Part shown: one piece after another, positions 1 through 8,540 of the stretch
Numbering within the stretch: position 1 is the stretch's first letter
Layout: the number at the start of each line of letters is the position of its first letter
Source of the DNA: UBA1181 sp963648205
GTDB taxonomy: Bacteria; Bacteroidota; Bacteroidia; Bacteroidales; Paludibacteraceae
NCBI GenBank assembly: GCA_963648205.1
Contig: CAVJCT010000042.1
Coordinates: 62,001-126,000 of the forward strand
Reading direction: 5' to 3'
Length of the DNA: 64,000 nucleotides
Position numbers and translations under genes: made by a program
The notes under the pieces: generated by a model
Database searches by the model: none
Seen by the model: the letters and a program-made list of their open reading frames with translations, nothing else
Told to the model about the DNA's origin: nothing

Positions 1-1274
1 ACGTTTCGTACGGATCTCAGTTGACAAGTTTGAAATACGACAACGAGTTGGTTGCTGATTTCGCAAAGGACAAATACGATTACAACATCGAAAGTTCGTA
101 CGACAAAGACAATATATCGTGGGAAGCAGACGCTGAAGCAAAAGTAAAATCAGAATATGATGAGACAACCAATGCTTTGACCTTAACCGTGTCGGGTGGT
201 GATATTGCACAAAACACAACCAACTACCACACCTACACGGTGCAGTTCCTCGCTCCTTCTTTATTGAGTGTTTTGAAAGTCAACAATCGTAGTGTGGAAG
301 GATTCTCTTCTTCTAAGTTCATTTACACTTTGAGCTCGGTATACGACCCATCGAAGACTAAAATCACCTACACGAAACAAGACGAAAGTTCGACAGCCGA
401 AGGTGCATACGACGATGCCAGCAACACCTACACCATCACGGTGAAAGGTAAAGACATTGCAGAGCATCCTAACAACTACCATGAATATAAACTGCAATTC
501 GGCAAGGCTGCTGAGTCTGTGTTGACAGATCTTCAAATCGATGGTTCTTCTATCGATGGATTCGACTCTGAGACTTACGCCTACACGAAAGACGACCTTC
601 TCTACAGTGAGGTTTCAAACGTAACCTGGACGGCAAGCGAAGGCACAACAGTAGAAGCCACCTACGACGTTGCCACCTACACGATGACAATCACCGTGAA
701 AGGTAGCGACATTGCCACCAACAAAACCAACCAACACGTCTACACCATCACCTTCAAAGACCCAACCGTCTATGGTTCGCAACTCGTCAGCCTCTCTATC
801 AACGGTACAGCCTTGGCAGATTTCAAGAAAGACGAATACAGCTACTATGTAGAAGGTTCTTATTCAGAGAACCCTGTCACCTACACCGCAGACGCATTGG
901 CAACCGTCGAGGAGTCGTATGACGCGACTGAGAATGCGAAAGTATTGGTAGTGAAAGGTGGAAACATCGCCAAAGACGCCACCAACACCCACACCTACAC
1001 CATCAAGTTCTCTTCTTCATTCGTATATGAGGCGAACATCGTAAGTGTCAAAGTAGACGGCACTGCCGTTGAAGGTTTCGACAGCAGCGTACAACGACAG
1101 ACAATCTCAGCCGATTACACAAAATCTGAAATCACAGTAGAGGTGAGTCCGGAAGCACAATATTGTGCAAACTACGACAAATCGACAGGAATCCTCACCG
1201 TGGTGGTTTGGGCTGGTAATTTCGACAAGAACTCATCCAACTTCAAGACCTACTACTTGGTCATCAAGAAATAA
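1..1274 (+). CDS. Repeat-built surface or secreted protein, 3' part (5' end outside window)
   Basis: The frame is open from the first base (first whole codon at 3). The residues before the TTG at 21 match the beginnings of later repeats, so the real start lies upstream. The visible part consists of five tandem repeats of about 84 residues. Each opens with a hydrophobic strand and an Asn/Asp-Gly turn, has a DF or GF turn near residue 15, a Tyr-Asp-x-x-Thr strand, a conserved GxDIAxNxTNxHxYT segment, and ends in a Phe-rich strand. This looks like a string of beta-sandwich modules; a cadherin-like fold is my inference from the pattern. No membrane helix or sorting domain is visible at the C terminus (ends YLVIKK). 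The TAA stop overlaps the ATG of the metal transporter (TAATG), which suggests translational coupling. Confidence 0.75.
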   Translation, partial: VSYGSQLTSLKYDNELVADFAKDKYDYNIESSYDKDNISWEADAEAKVKSEYDETTNALTLTVSGGDIAQNTTNYHTYTVQFLAPSLLSVLKVNNRSVEGFSSSKFIYTLSSVYDPSKTKITYTKQDESSTAEGAYDDASNTYTITVKGKDIAEHPNNYHEYKLQFGKAAESVLTDLQIDGSSIDGFDSETYAYTKDDLLYSEVSNVTWTASEGTTVEATYDVATYTMTITVKGSDIATNKTNQHVYTITFKDPTVYGSQLVSLSINGTALADFKKDEYSYYVEGSYSENPVTYTADALATVEESYDATENAKVLVVKGGNIAKDATNTHTYTIKFSSSFVYEANIVSVKVDGTAVEGFDSSVQRQTISADYTKSEITVEVSPEAQYCANYDKSTGILTVVVWAGNFDKNSSNFKTYYLVIKK

Positions 1275-2059
1275 TGACAGACTCCATTTATGCAGTTGGA
1301 TTAACGATTCCATTCATTGGGACGACCTTGGGGGCGGCAATGGTTTTCGCCCTCCGAGACAAGATCTCATCGACATGGCAGAAGACTCTTTTAGGTTTTG
1401 CTTCGGGCGTTATGATGGCTGCCTCTGTTTGGTCTCTTCTCATTCCAAGCATTAATATGTGCGCCGACCATGGCAAATGGGCAGTGTTCCCCGCCGTTGT
1501 CGGATTTCTTGCTGGAATGTTTTTCCTCCTGATTTTAGACACCGTAACTCCCCACCTCCACCTCAATTCTGAGAAACCAGAAGGTGTCTCTTCTTCACTC
1601 AAGAAATCGAGTATGTTGGTGTTGGCAGTTACCCTCCACAATATTCCAGAAGGAATGGCAGTGGGCGTAACCTTAGCAGGCGCAAGTATGGGAGACGCTG
1701 GCATATCCCTTAGCGGTGCATTAGCCCTCTCACTCGGTATGGCTATTCAAAATTTTCCAGAGGGCGCGATTATCTCCATGCCCCTCAGAGCCTCGGGTTG
1801 TTCCCGTCACAAATCTTTTGGATTAGGCGTTCTCTCTGGTTTGGTCGAACCCATTTTCGGGATTCTGACCATTCTGCTAATCGACTTAACTCTACCCATT
1901 CTACCCTATTTATTGGCTTTCTCGGCAGGAGCAATGATCTACGTCGTCGTTGAAGAGTTGATTCCCGAATCACAAGAAGAGCCCCACTCCAACATTGCCA
2001 CCATCGGTGTCGCTTTAGGTTTTGTTCTGATGATGATTTTGGATGTCGTCCTTGCATAA
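1274..2059 (+). CDS. ZIP-family divalent metal transporter
   Basis: A 261-residue polytopic membrane protein of the ZIP (ZupT/GufA) family, which moves Zn2+ or related metals into the cytoplasm. The two signature helices are visible: HNIPEG at about 122-127 and NFPEG at about 160-164, carrying the metal-site His, Asn and Glu residues. A VEELIPE segment near 226-232 matches the later conserved helix. A His-containing loop (PHLHL, about 93-97) between helices 3 and 4 is typical of the family. The ATG overlaps the stop of the preceding surface repeat protein, so the two are probably co-translated; whether the surface protein has a role in metal acquisition is unknown. Family assignment is firm, metal specificity is not. 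Confidence 0.9.
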   Translation: MTDSIYAVGLTIPFIGTTLGAAMVFALRDKISSTWQKTLLGFASGVMMAASVWSLLIPSINMCADHGKWAVFPAVVGFLAGMFFLLILDTVTPHLHLNSEKPEGVSSSLKKSSMLVLAVTLHNIPEGMAVGVTLAGASMGDAGISLSGALALSLGMAIQNFPEGAIISMPLRASGCSRHKSFGLGVLSGLVEPIFGILTILLIDLTLPILPYLLAFSAGAMIYVVVEELIPESQEEPHSNIATIGVALGFVLMMILDVVLA

Positions 2060-2114
2060 AAATTTTCCGCACAATTTTTCTTTCTGAACCCTTTTCAAAT
2101 AAAGATTGAAAAAT

Positions 2115-2144
2115 TTTGATTTCTCGTTTTATCCTCTACCTTTG
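2115..2144 (+). promoter_or_regulatory. Bacteroidetes-type promoter for hppA
   Basis: TTTG at 2115-2118 is followed after 18 bases by TACCTTTG at 2137-2144, close to the phylum's primary sigma consensus (TTTG, 19-21 bases, TAnnTTTG). It leaves an untranslated leader of roughly 130 bases before the pyrophosphatase ATG at 2283. Confidence 0.6.
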
Positions 2145-2282
2145 CAATTATCAACATTTAAATAATGTTAAAAATGATCTTCTGACCCTGTAATGCAGAA
2201 TCATTTGCCGTTCGGTGAATTTGGGAACAAATCCACCTTATATATTATTACACATTTCACAAACCTTTTAAATCGTCGACTT

Positions 2283-4484
2283 ATGGATACCTTGTTTTTT
2301 ATAGTTCCGTTGGCCGCCCTCTTAGCATTAGGTTTTGCCATATATTTCTACCAATGGATGAAAAAAGAAGATGAGGGTACTGAAAGGATGAAAGAGATTG
2401 CGCAGCATGTTCGCTCTGGCGCAATGGCTTATCTGAAACAACAATATAAAGTGGTGATTCTTGTGTTCATCGCATTAGCCGTTCTTTTCGCAGTGATGGC
2501 TTGCTTCGGACTGCAAAACCCTTGGGTGCCGTTTGCCTTCTTGACGGGCGGTTTCTTCTCTGGATTAGCAGGATTCTTCGGAATGAAGACTGCCACCTAC
2601 GCCTCGGCACGCACTGCCAACGCTGCACGACAATCGTTGAATGGCGGACTGAAAATTGCATTTCGCTCGGGTGCAGTCATGGGATTGACCGTCGTCGGAC
2701 TGGCTCTTTTAGATATTGCGATTTGGTATCTTATTCTAACTCAATTTGTTGAGGGTGAAGGAGGTCAGAAATTGGTTGTCATCACGACCACCATGCTCAC
2801 CTTCGGAATGGGTGCGTCTACGCAAGCCCTCTTTGCCCGTGTCGGTGGTGGAATCTACACCAAAGCGGCAGATGTCGGTGCAGACCTTGTCGGCAAAGTT
2901 GAGGCTGGAATACCCGAAGATGACCCACGCAACCCTGCCACCATCGCCGATAATGTCGGTGATAACGTTGGCGATGTTGCTGGAATGGGTGCAGACCTCT
3001 ACGAGTCGTACGCTGGAGCCATCTTAGCCACCGCCGCCTTGGGTGCTGCCGCCTACTCAGCCGTTGGAGGCGAACTGCAAGAGAAAGCCGTTTTAGCCCC
3101 AATGCTAATCGCTGCCGTGGGCGTTGTGTTATCCCTCATTGGTATTTTCTTAGTTCGCACAAAAGAAGGTGCAACAATGAAAGATCTTTTAGGTTCATTG
3201 GGCAAAGGAACAAATATCAGTTCCATCTTAGTTGCCATCGCTTCATTCGGACTTCTCTATATCTTGCAGATAGACAACTGGTTAGGTTTGTCATTTTCCG
3301 TTTTGACAGGATTAGTCGCAGGGGTTGTCATCGGTCAATCCACCGAATATTTCACCTCTCACACCTATCGTCCTACCCAGAAAGTTGCCGAGAGTGCCGA
3401 GACAGGAGCCGCCACAGTCATCATTTCTGGTTTGGGCTTAGGAATGATCTCCACAGCCATACCTGTCATCACCATCGGAGTTGCCATCATCTTAGCTTAT
3501 CTATGTGCGATTGGTTTTGACACCACTATCTTTTTCTCTGCCAAAGGATTAAGTCTCGGATTGTATGGCATTGGCATTGCTGCCGTCGGTATGCTCTCCA
3601 CCTTAGGAATCACCTTGGCAACAGACGCATACGGTCCGATAGCCGACAACGCTGGCGGAAATGCGGAGATGAGCGGTTTGGGTGAAAACGTACGCAACCG
3701 CACAGATGCATTAGACGCTTTGGGCAACACCACCGCAGCCACAGGCAAAGGATTCGCCATCGGATCAGCCGCCCTCACTGCCCTTGCCCTTCTCGCATCC
3801 TACATTGAAGAGATAAAAATCGCCCTTGTCAGAATCGGAGAAACCAGTCTGACAGTCGGCGATAACGTCATCAACACAGTTGACGCTTCTTTGATAGATT
3901 TCATGAACTATTATCAAGTCAACTTGATGAATCCCAATGTCTTAGTTGGTATCTTCGTCGGCTCCATGATGGCATTCCTTTTCTGCGGACTCACCATGAA
4001 TGCAGTTGGCAGAGCGGCTCAATGTATGGTTACGGAGGTGAGACGACAATTCAGGGAGATTGCTGGCATTTTAGAGGGGAAAGCGACACCCGACTACGCT
4101 CGTTGCGTTGAGATTTCGACCAAGGGTGCACAACGTGAAATGCTCTTTCCGTCCCTCTTAGCCATCATCACACCAATGATTGTAGGAGTCATCTTCGGTG
4201 TCGCAGGAGTCCTCGGACTGCTCATCGGCGGACTATCCACAGGCTTCGTTTTGGCAATTTTCATGGCAAACGCAGGTGGTGCATGGGATAATGCCAAGAA
4301 ATACATCGAAGAAGGGAACTTAGGAGGCAAAGGATCAGCCAACCACAAGGCAACCGTCGTTGGCGACACGGTAGGCGACCCATTCAAAGACACTTCTGGT
4401 CCTTCTTTAAACATCCTTATCAAACTGATGAGTATGGTATCCATCGTGATGGCAGGTCTCACCGTTTCTTTCCATCTCTTGTAG
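2283..4484 (+). CDS. hppA: Membrane-bound ion-translocating pyrophosphatase, K+-dependent type
   Basis: This enzyme hydrolyses pyrophosphate and pumps Na+ and/or H+ out across the inner membrane. The start is placed at the ATG at 2283 (MDTLFFIVPL); the in-frame extension back to 2193 is polar and unlike the family. The protein has 733 residues and about 16 membrane segments. The substrate-binding region has the characteristic DVGADLVGKVE stretch followed by DNVGDNVGDVAGMGADLYE. The motif GNTTAATGKG carries Ala and Gly at the two positions that are Lys and Thr in K+-independent enzymes, so K+ dependence is expected. Bacteroides members of this class are known to pump both Na+ and H+; that specificity is inferred here. 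It provides the pull for biosynthetic reactions that release pyrophosphate. Confidence 0.95.
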   Translation: MDTLFFIVPLAALLALGFAIYFYQWMKKEDEGTERMKEIAQHVRSGAMAYLKQQYKVVILVFIALAVLFAVMACFGLQNPWVPFAFLTGGFFSGLAGFFGMKTATYASARTANAARQSLNGGLKIAFRSGAVMGLTVVGLALLDIAIWYLILTQFVEGEGGQKLVVITTTMLTFGMGASTQALFARVGGGIYTKAADVGADLVGKVEAGIPEDDPRNPATIADNVGDNVGDVAGMGADLYESYAGAILATAALGAAAYSAVGGELQEKAVLAPMLIAAVGVVLSLIGIFLVRTKEGATMKDLLGSLGKGTNISSILVAIASFGLLYILQIDNWLGLSFSVLTGLVAGVVIGQSTEYFTSHTYRPTQKVAESAETGAATVIISGLGLGMISTAIPVITIGVAIILAYLCAIGFDTTIFFSAKGLSLGLYGIGIAAVGMLSTLGITLATDAYGPIADNAGGNAEMSGLGENVRNRTDALDALGNTTAATGKGFAIGSAALTALALLASYIEEIKIALVRIGETSLTVGDNVINTVDASLIDFMNYYQVNLMNPNVLVGIFVGSMMAFLFCGLTMNAVGRAAQCMVTEVRRQFREIAGILEGKATPDYARCVEISTKGAQREMLFPSLLAIITPMIVGVIFGVAGVLGLLIGGLSTGFVLAIFMANAGGAWDNAKKYIEEGNLGGKGSANHKATVVGDTVGDPFKDTSGPSLNILIKLMSMVSIVMAGLTVSFHLL

Positions 4485-4551
4485 ATTGCAGAAACTCAAA
4501 ATGGTTGAAAATTAAGGCCCGAAAAATTAAAGAAAGTAACCGATTTTGTTC

Positions 4552-4559
4552 TATTTTTG
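4552..4559 (+). promoter_or_regulatory. -7 element upstream of the pyrB leader
   Basis: TATTTTTG matches the Bacteroidetes -7 consensus TAnnTTTG. No clear TTTG is seen 19-21 bases upstream. If used, transcription would begin near 4566 and give a leader of about 145 bases before pyrB that includes a short open frame and a terminator-like hairpin. Confidence 0.5.
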
Positions 4560-4580
4560 CACCCAAACGAAGAGTAAGAA

Positions 4581-4607
4581 ATGCGAAGAAAAAAACATAT
4601 AAAATGA
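4581..4607 (+). other. Possible leader peptide MRRKKHIK ahead of pyrB
   Basis: A nine-codon frame (ATG to TGA) encodes MRRKKHIK and ends five bases before the stem of the hairpin at 4612-4649. It lies between the candidate promoter and pyrB, the place of a pyrL-like leader in enterobacteria. The A-rich composition makes a chance frame quite possible, and no ribosome binding site is visible, as is normal in this phylum. Confidence 0.3.
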
Positions 4608-4611
4608 TATG

Positions 4612-4649
4612 AAAACCAATACGAATTTGGCTCGTATTGGTTTTTTTTT
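4612..4649 (+). terminator. Intrinsic terminator in the pyrB leader (possible attenuator)
   Basis: A perfect 13-bp stem (4612-4624 with 4632-4644) around a seven-base loop runs into nine consecutive T residues (4641-4649). It lies well after the hppA stop and 63 bases before pyrB, downstream of a -7 element. It may therefore act as a premature terminator controlling pyrBI. The simpler alternative is that it is just the hppA terminator with another pyrB promoter downstream. Confidence 0.75.
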
Positions 4650-4712
4650 GAGCATTTCATTTCGTTATAGGTTGAAGGATAAAAAAAGAAAAGATAAATA
4701 AATCATAACGAT

Positions 4713-5621
4713 ATGGCTATTAAGAGTTTGGTATCCATCGCAGACTATTCCAAAGAGAAGATTCTGCAAATTTTGGACAAAGCGGCTGGGTTTGAAGCGA
4801 ACCCCAACCAGGAGATTTTAAAAGGCAAGGTGGTTGCCACCCTATTTTTTGAACCCTCAACTCGTACCCGACTCAGTTTCGAGACGGCTGTCAACCGTTT
4901 AGGCGGACGTGTTATCGGTTTTGCTGACGCTGCTACTACCAGTGGCACGAAAGGTGAGACCCTCAAAGACACCATCATCATGGTGAGCAACTATGCCGAC
5001 CTCATCGTTATGCGCAACCCTATCGAGGGTGCTGCTCGTTATGCCTCTGAAGTGTCGAGTGTGCCTATCGTCAATGCTGGCGACGGTGCTAACCAACACC
5101 CAACGCAGACAATGCTCGACCTCTACTCTATCAAAAAGACACAAGGCAGAATCGACAACTTGAAAATCTGTATGGTGGGCGACTTGAAATACGGCCGTAC
5201 AATCCACTCCCTCATCCAAGCAATGTCTCACTTCAACCCAACTTTCAGCTTCATCGCTCCTAAAGAGTTGGAATTGCCAGAAGAGTACAAAATGTTCTGC
5301 AGAGAACACAACATTCCTTTCGAAGAGCATTGCGATCTCACCGAAGAGAACATTGCAGACGCAGACATTCTCTACATGACCCGTGTGCAGAAAGAGCGTT
5401 TCACCGACCTTTATGAATATGAGAAGGTGAAAGATGTCTACACCCTCCGCAACAAACTTTTGGAGAAGACGAAACCTAATATGCGTATCCTTCACCCACT
5501 TCCAAGAGTGAACGAGATTGACTACGACGTCGACAACAACGAAAAAGCATACTATTTCCAACAAGCGAAAAACGGCGTGTATGCACGTCAAGCCGTCATC
5601 TGTGATTTGTTAGGTCTTTAA
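4713..5621 (+). CDS. pyrB: Aspartate carbamoyltransferase catalytic subunit
   Basis: Catalyses carbamoyl phosphate + L-aspartate to N-carbamoyl-L-aspartate, the committed step of pyrimidine synthesis in the cytoplasm. The carbamoyl-phosphate motif FFEPSTRTR is at about residues 47-55. Further conserved stretches are GDGANQHPTQ, the aspartate-binding MTRVQKERF and the HPLPR loop near the C terminus. At 302 residues it has the normal length. It is followed after 17 bases by pyrI, so the enzyme is expected to be the allosteric dodecamer of catalytic trimers and regulatory dimers. Regulation may involve the hairpin in its leader. Confidence 0.97.
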   Translation: MAIKSLVSIADYSKEKILQILDKAAGFEANPNQEILKGKVVATLFFEPSTRTRLSFETAVNRLGGRVIGFADAATTSGTKGETLKDTIIMVSNYADLIVMRNPIEGAARYASEVSSVPIVNAGDGANQHPTQTMLDLYSIKKTQGRIDNLKICMVGDLKYGRTIHSLIQAMSHFNPTFSFIAPKELELPEEYKMFCREHNIPFEEHCDLTEENIADADILYMTRVQKERFTDLYEYEKVKDVYTLRNKLLEKTKPNMRILHPLPRVNEIDYDVDNNEKAYYFQQAKNGVYARQAVICDLLGL

Positions 5622-5638
5622 TTTTAAATCTTGAAACA

Positions 5639-6091
5639 ATGGAAAAAGAACTGAAAGTAGCAGCCCTCCGCAACGGAACTGTGATCGACCATATCCCTTC
5701 AGAAAAATTGTTCAGCGTCATCTCAATCTTAGGATTGAACGACATCCCTAATCAAGTAACTTTCGGCTACAACCTTGAAAGCAAAAAGTTAGGCAAAAAA
5801 GCCATCATCAAAGTCGCTGACAAATATTTAAGTCAAGAAGAGGTGAACAAAATCGCCATTCTTGCCCCTAAAGCGAAAATCAACATCATCAAAGAATACG
5901 AGGTTTCAGAGAAGATGCAGTTGCAGTTGCCTGACGAACTCATCGGTGTCATCAAGTGCAAAAATCCTAAATGCATCACCAACAACGAACCTATGCAGAC
6001 TAAATTCCGCACTGTCGACAAGTCGAAGATTGCTTTCAAATGCCACTACTGCGAAAGAATCGTCAGCGGAGAAAATATCGTAATCCTTTAA
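5639..6091 (+). CDS. pyrI: Aspartate carbamoyltransferase regulatory subunit
   Basis: The regulatory chain of the ATCase holoenzyme, which binds CTP/ATP and bridges catalytic trimers. It has 150 residues. The N-terminal nucleotide-binding domain includes the LRNGTVIDHIP segment (about 10-20). The C-terminal zinc domain shows all four Cys ligands, as CKNPKC (about 106-111) and CHYC (about 135-138). It directly follows pyrB in the same operon. Confidence 0.96.
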   Translation: MEKELKVAALRNGTVIDHIPSEKLFSVISILGLNDIPNQVTFGYNLESKKLGKKAIIKVADKYLSQEEVNKIAILAPKAKINIIKEYEVSEKMQLQLPDELIGVIKCKNPKCITNNEPMQTKFRTVDKSKIAFKCHYCERIVSGENIVIL

Positions 6092-6104
6092 TCTTCAGTT
6101 GATT

Positions 6105-6671
6105 ATGAAACGTTCATTCAAACCAGGCACAATGGTTTATCCATTGCCAGCCGCCATGATTTCTTGCGGTAAAGACGAGAGCGAATACAATATCTTCACA
6201 GCCTCATGGGTCGGCACTATCTGCTCAGACCCTGCTATGTGCTACGTCTCCATCCGTCCAAGTCGCCACTCATACGACATCATCAAGCGCAACAGAGAGT
6301 TTGTCATCAACCTCACCAACGAACAATTAGCATACGCCACAGACTGGTGCGGTGTGAAATCAGGTCGAGATGTCAACAAATTCAAAGAGATGAAGTTGAC
6401 CCCACTCAAAACGAGTGTCATCAACTCGGTTGCTATCGAAGAGTCTCCCCTCTCCATCGAGTGTAAAGTCAAGGAAATCATCCCTTTAGGTTCGCATGAC
6501 ATGTTCATTGCCGAAGTTGTCAATGTCTTGGCAGACGAGAAATACATGGACCCAGAAACGGACGCTTTCAAATTGGAAGATGCCCAACTGATGGCTTATT
6601 CTCACGGCAATTATTTCAAGATGGGCGACAAAATCGGGAAATTCGGTTGGTCTGTTCAAAAGAAAAAATAG
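6105..6671 (+). CDS. Flavin reductase-like (FMN-binding split-barrel) protein
   Basis: A 188-residue protein of the flavin reductase-like family. Members bind FMN in a split barrel and either reduce flavin with NAD(P)H or have unassigned redox roles. Typical features are PLPAAMISC near the N terminus, the NIFTASWVGTICSDPAM strand and loop, and SRHSYDIIKRNREFVIN. The start is the ATG at 6105 rather than a TTG two codons upstream. It begins 13 bases after pyrI, so it is probably transcribed with the pyrimidine genes, though a functional link is not known. Confidence 0.8.
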   Translation: MKRSFKPGTMVYPLPAAMISCGKDESEYNIFTASWVGTICSDPAMCYVSIRPSRHSYDIIKRNREFVINLTNEQLAYATDWCGVKSGRDVNKFKEMKLTPLKTSVINSVAIEESPLSIECKVKEIIPLGSHDMFIAEVVNVLADEKYMDPETDAFKLEDAQLMAYSHGNYFKMGDKIGKFGWSVQKKK

Positions 6672-6743
6672 AATAAAAGAGTGTTGAAAACTCTCATATC
6701 AAAAAAAGTGAGAATCTATATACGTTCTTATTATTAATTTTTG

Positions 6744-6751
6744 TAATTTTG
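6744..6751 (+). promoter_or_regulatory. -7 element for yceD-rpmF
   Basis: TAATTTTG matches TAnnTTTG and lies 25 bases before the yceD-like ATG. The -33 region is not clear. Confidence 0.45.
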
Positions 6752-6776
6752 CAAAGTTTTTGAAACTCATTCAAAG

Positions 6777-7334
6777 ATGGACGAAAATAAGAGCAGTAAC
6801 GGAGAATACATTATTTCACTTCGGGAGTTGCCAGAAGGCACTTACGAGTACGATTTTCTGTTAACTGACGATTTTTTTGAGAGCATCGGAGCCACCGAAA
6901 CCCAGAGAGGCGAGGTAAAGGTGAAAGTAAACTTAAGGAAATCGGAGTATTCATCGGAGTTCAAGATTTTGTCTAAAGGCTATGTCTATGTTCCATGCGA
7001 TCGTTGTATGGAGGATATGAAAGTAGACATTGACACAGAAGACAAGTTGGTCGTGAAGTTCGGTGAAGAATATGAAGATGTCGGAGATGCTTTGATTGTG
7101 ATTCCAGAACAGCCCGGAGAGATAGATTTAGCGTGGCATATCTACGAATTTATCGCTCTGAACATACCAATCAGACATGTTCATCCTGATGGTGAGTGTG
7201 TCGGTTCGATTGCAAATCAATTGAACAATTACTTAGTCGAGGAAAGCCCAGTCGAGAGTAGCGAGAGCGAAAGCGAAGAAATCGATCCAAGATGGGCAGG
7301 GCTAAAGAAATTGTTAGACGACCAAAAGTCGTGA
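6777..7334 (+). CDS. YceD/DUF177-family protein
   Basis: A 185-residue member of the YceD (DUF177) family, linked in other bacteria to 23S rRNA accumulation and always close to the gene for ribosomal protein L32. The conserved core is visible as the CDRCMED segment (about 76-82) and the DLAWHIYEFIALNIPIRHVH segment (about 118-137). The C terminus has the family's DPRWAGLKKL ending after an acidic Ser/Glu stretch. It is followed after 56 bases by rpmF. It is one of the few genes here that ends in TGA. Confidence 0.88.
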   Translation: MDENKSSNGEYIISLRELPEGTYEYDFLLTDDFFESIGATETQRGEVKVKVNLRKSEYSSEFKILSKGYVYVPCDRCMEDMKVDIDTEDKLVVKFGEEYEDVGDALIVIPEQPGEIDLAWHIYEFIALNIPIRHVHPDGECVGSIANQLNNYLVEESPVESSESESEEIDPRWAGLKKLLDDQKS

Positions 7335-7390
7335 ATGAAACAGAGTGTGAGCAAAAAATATTGATAATAACTAATTAAAAAATAACAAAA

Positions 7391-7576
7391 ATGGCACATC
7401 CTAAGCGAAGACAAGGAAAGACGAGAGGAGCAAAGAGAAGAACTCATTATAAGGCAGTCCTCCCTGCATTGGCAGTGTGTCCTAACTGCGGCGCATTACA
7501 CTTGAACCACAGAGTATGTGGCGAATGTGGATATTACCGTGGTGTAGTGGCAATCGTCAAAGAAGCTGCAGTTTAA
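7391..7576 (+). CDS. rpmF: 50S ribosomal protein L32
   Basis: A 61-residue basic ribosomal protein beginning MAHPKRRQGKTRGAKRR. The zinc-ribbon Cys pairs are intact as CPNCG and CGECG, so this is the zinc-binding (C+) form. It follows yceD as in most bacteria and is followed by a hairpin terminator. Confidence 0.97.
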   Translation: MAHPKRRQGKTRGAKRRTHYKAVLPALAVCPNCGALHLNHRVCGECGYYRGVVAIVKEAAV

Positions 7577-7599
7577 TTTATTGCAACGAAAAGAGATAA

Positions 7600-7635
7600 G
7601 AGGGGGACTCTTCGAGTTTCCCTCATTCTTGTTTT
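7600..7635 (+). terminator. Terminator after rpmF
   Basis: An 11-bp stem with one or two G-T wobbles (7600-7610 with 7614-7624), a three-base loop and a T-rich tail ends the yceD-rpmF transcript. Confidence 0.7.
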
Positions 7636-7680
7636 ATAGAGGTCTGAACAAAACGACCTTCCACATTCCTTTCTATAGAT

Positions 7681-8298
7681 ATGACAAAATTATTTTTGGT
7701 TCGCCACGGACAGACTTACTTCAACGTGGATCATAAGATTCAAGGTCAGATGGAATCAGACCTTACCCCCGAAGGTATTGCACAAGCAACAGCGTTAGGC
7801 AAAGCGTTGAACAATTCTGGTATCACTTTTTCCGCACTTTACGTTAGTCCGATGAGAAGGACTCGTCAAACGTCAGAACTCTGCACCAAGGGGTTAGGCT
7901 TAGAACCCATCTACAACGACTCTCTGAAAGAGATTTTGATGGGCGACTGGCAAGGTTTGGCAGTAAACGATATAAAGAGAGACTTTGCGGCAGACTGGAA
8001 TCTTTTCTGGTATCACCCTGAAAAATTCTATCGTCCAACCTGCGAAACCTACTTAGAGGTGAGAAACAGAGCTGCCAAAGTAATTGAGCAAATCATCGTA
8101 GATCACCCCAAACAGAATGTCTTGGTGATAACCCACGGCGCATTGTTAAAAACGCTGTACACCTATTTCAAATACCAGTCCATTCACGAAATAGCCAATG
8201 CTCCGCACCCCCACTCCACAGGTGTTTGCGTTGTTGAGAAGAAGAACGGAATCTGGAATATTTTAGACTGGGATAACATAAAACATTTAGAAAAATAA
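7681..8298 (+). CDS. Histidine phosphatase family protein (phosphoglycerate mutase-like)
   Basis: A 205-residue cytoplasmic member of the histidine phosphatase superfamily. The phospho-accepting motif LVRHGQT is at about residues 6-12, the second conserved Arg is in SPMRRTRQT (about 57-65), and the second catalytic His is in VITHGAL (about 149-155). Members include cofactor-dependent phosphoglycerate mutases, CobC-type phosphatases and broad-specificity phosphatases. The substrate cannot be read from the sequence, and there are no cobalamin genes nearby to favour CobC. Confidence 0.88.
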   Translation: MTKLFLVRHGQTYFNVDHKIQGQMESDLTPEGIAQATALGKALNNSGITFSALYVSPMRRTRQTSELCTKGLGLEPIYNDSLKEILMGDWQGLAVNDIKRDFAADWNLFWYHPEKFYRPTCETYLEVRNRAAKVIEQIIVDHPKQNVLVITHGALLKTLYTYFKYQSIHEIANAPHPHSTGVCVVEKKNGIWNILDWDNIKHLEK

Positions 8299-8309
8299 AC
8301 GCTCTGAAA

Positions 8310-8341
8310 TTTGGTTGTTACATATTGATTGCGTATCTTTG
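8310..8341 (+). promoter_or_regulatory. Promoter of tRNA-Met
   Basis: TTTG at 8310-8313, a 20-base spacer, then TATCTTTG at 8334-8341: a perfect Bacteroidetes promoter about 38 bases before the tRNA. Confidence 0.85.
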
Positions 8342-8379
8342 CACCGCAATTCAGAAATGAGTTAGCAACATAAAGGTTT

Positions 8380-8453
8380 GGCGGGGTAGCTCAGTTGGTT
8401 AGAGCGTCGGATTCATAACCCGGAGGTCACGAGTTCAATTCTCGTCCCCGCTA
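8380..8453 (+). tRNA. tRNA-Met (anticodon CAT)
   Basis: A 74-nt cloverleaf with acceptor stem GGCGGGG/CCCCGCT (closing pair G-U), D stem GCTC/GAGC, anticodon loop TTCATAA, T stem ACGAG/CTCGT and discriminator A. CCA is not encoded. The GCTC/GAGC D stem argues for an elongator rather than an initiator tRNA. A CAT anticodon could also belong to a lysidine-modified tRNA-Ile. Confidence 0.93.
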
Positions 8454-8455
8454 CA

Positions 8456-8489
8456 AAAGAGATGGAAGCGATTCTATCTCTTTCTTTTT
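8456..8489 (+). terminator. Terminator after tRNA-Met
   Basis: AAAGAGAT pairs with ATCTCTTT across a 12-base loop and is followed by a T-rich tail. Confidence 0.7.
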
Positions 8490-8500
8490 AGAAGATTTTA

Positions 8501-8508
8501 TAAATTTG
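8501..8508 (+). promoter_or_regulatory. -7 element of a small gene
   Basis: TAAATTTG matches the -7 consensus and lies 32 bases before the small ORF's ATG. No good -33 element is visible. Confidence 0.5.
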
Positions 8509-8540
8509 CACCTGATTGTTTAATTCAAAAACAAAATCGT

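Noticed and set aside
4899..5591. A 230-residue minus-strand protein within pyrB
   Set aside because: It is antisense to a fully conserved enzyme gene.
6679..6694. A terminator after the flavin reductase-like gene
   Set aside because: The AGAGT/ACTCT stem is only five base pairs and no T-tract follows on the plus strand.
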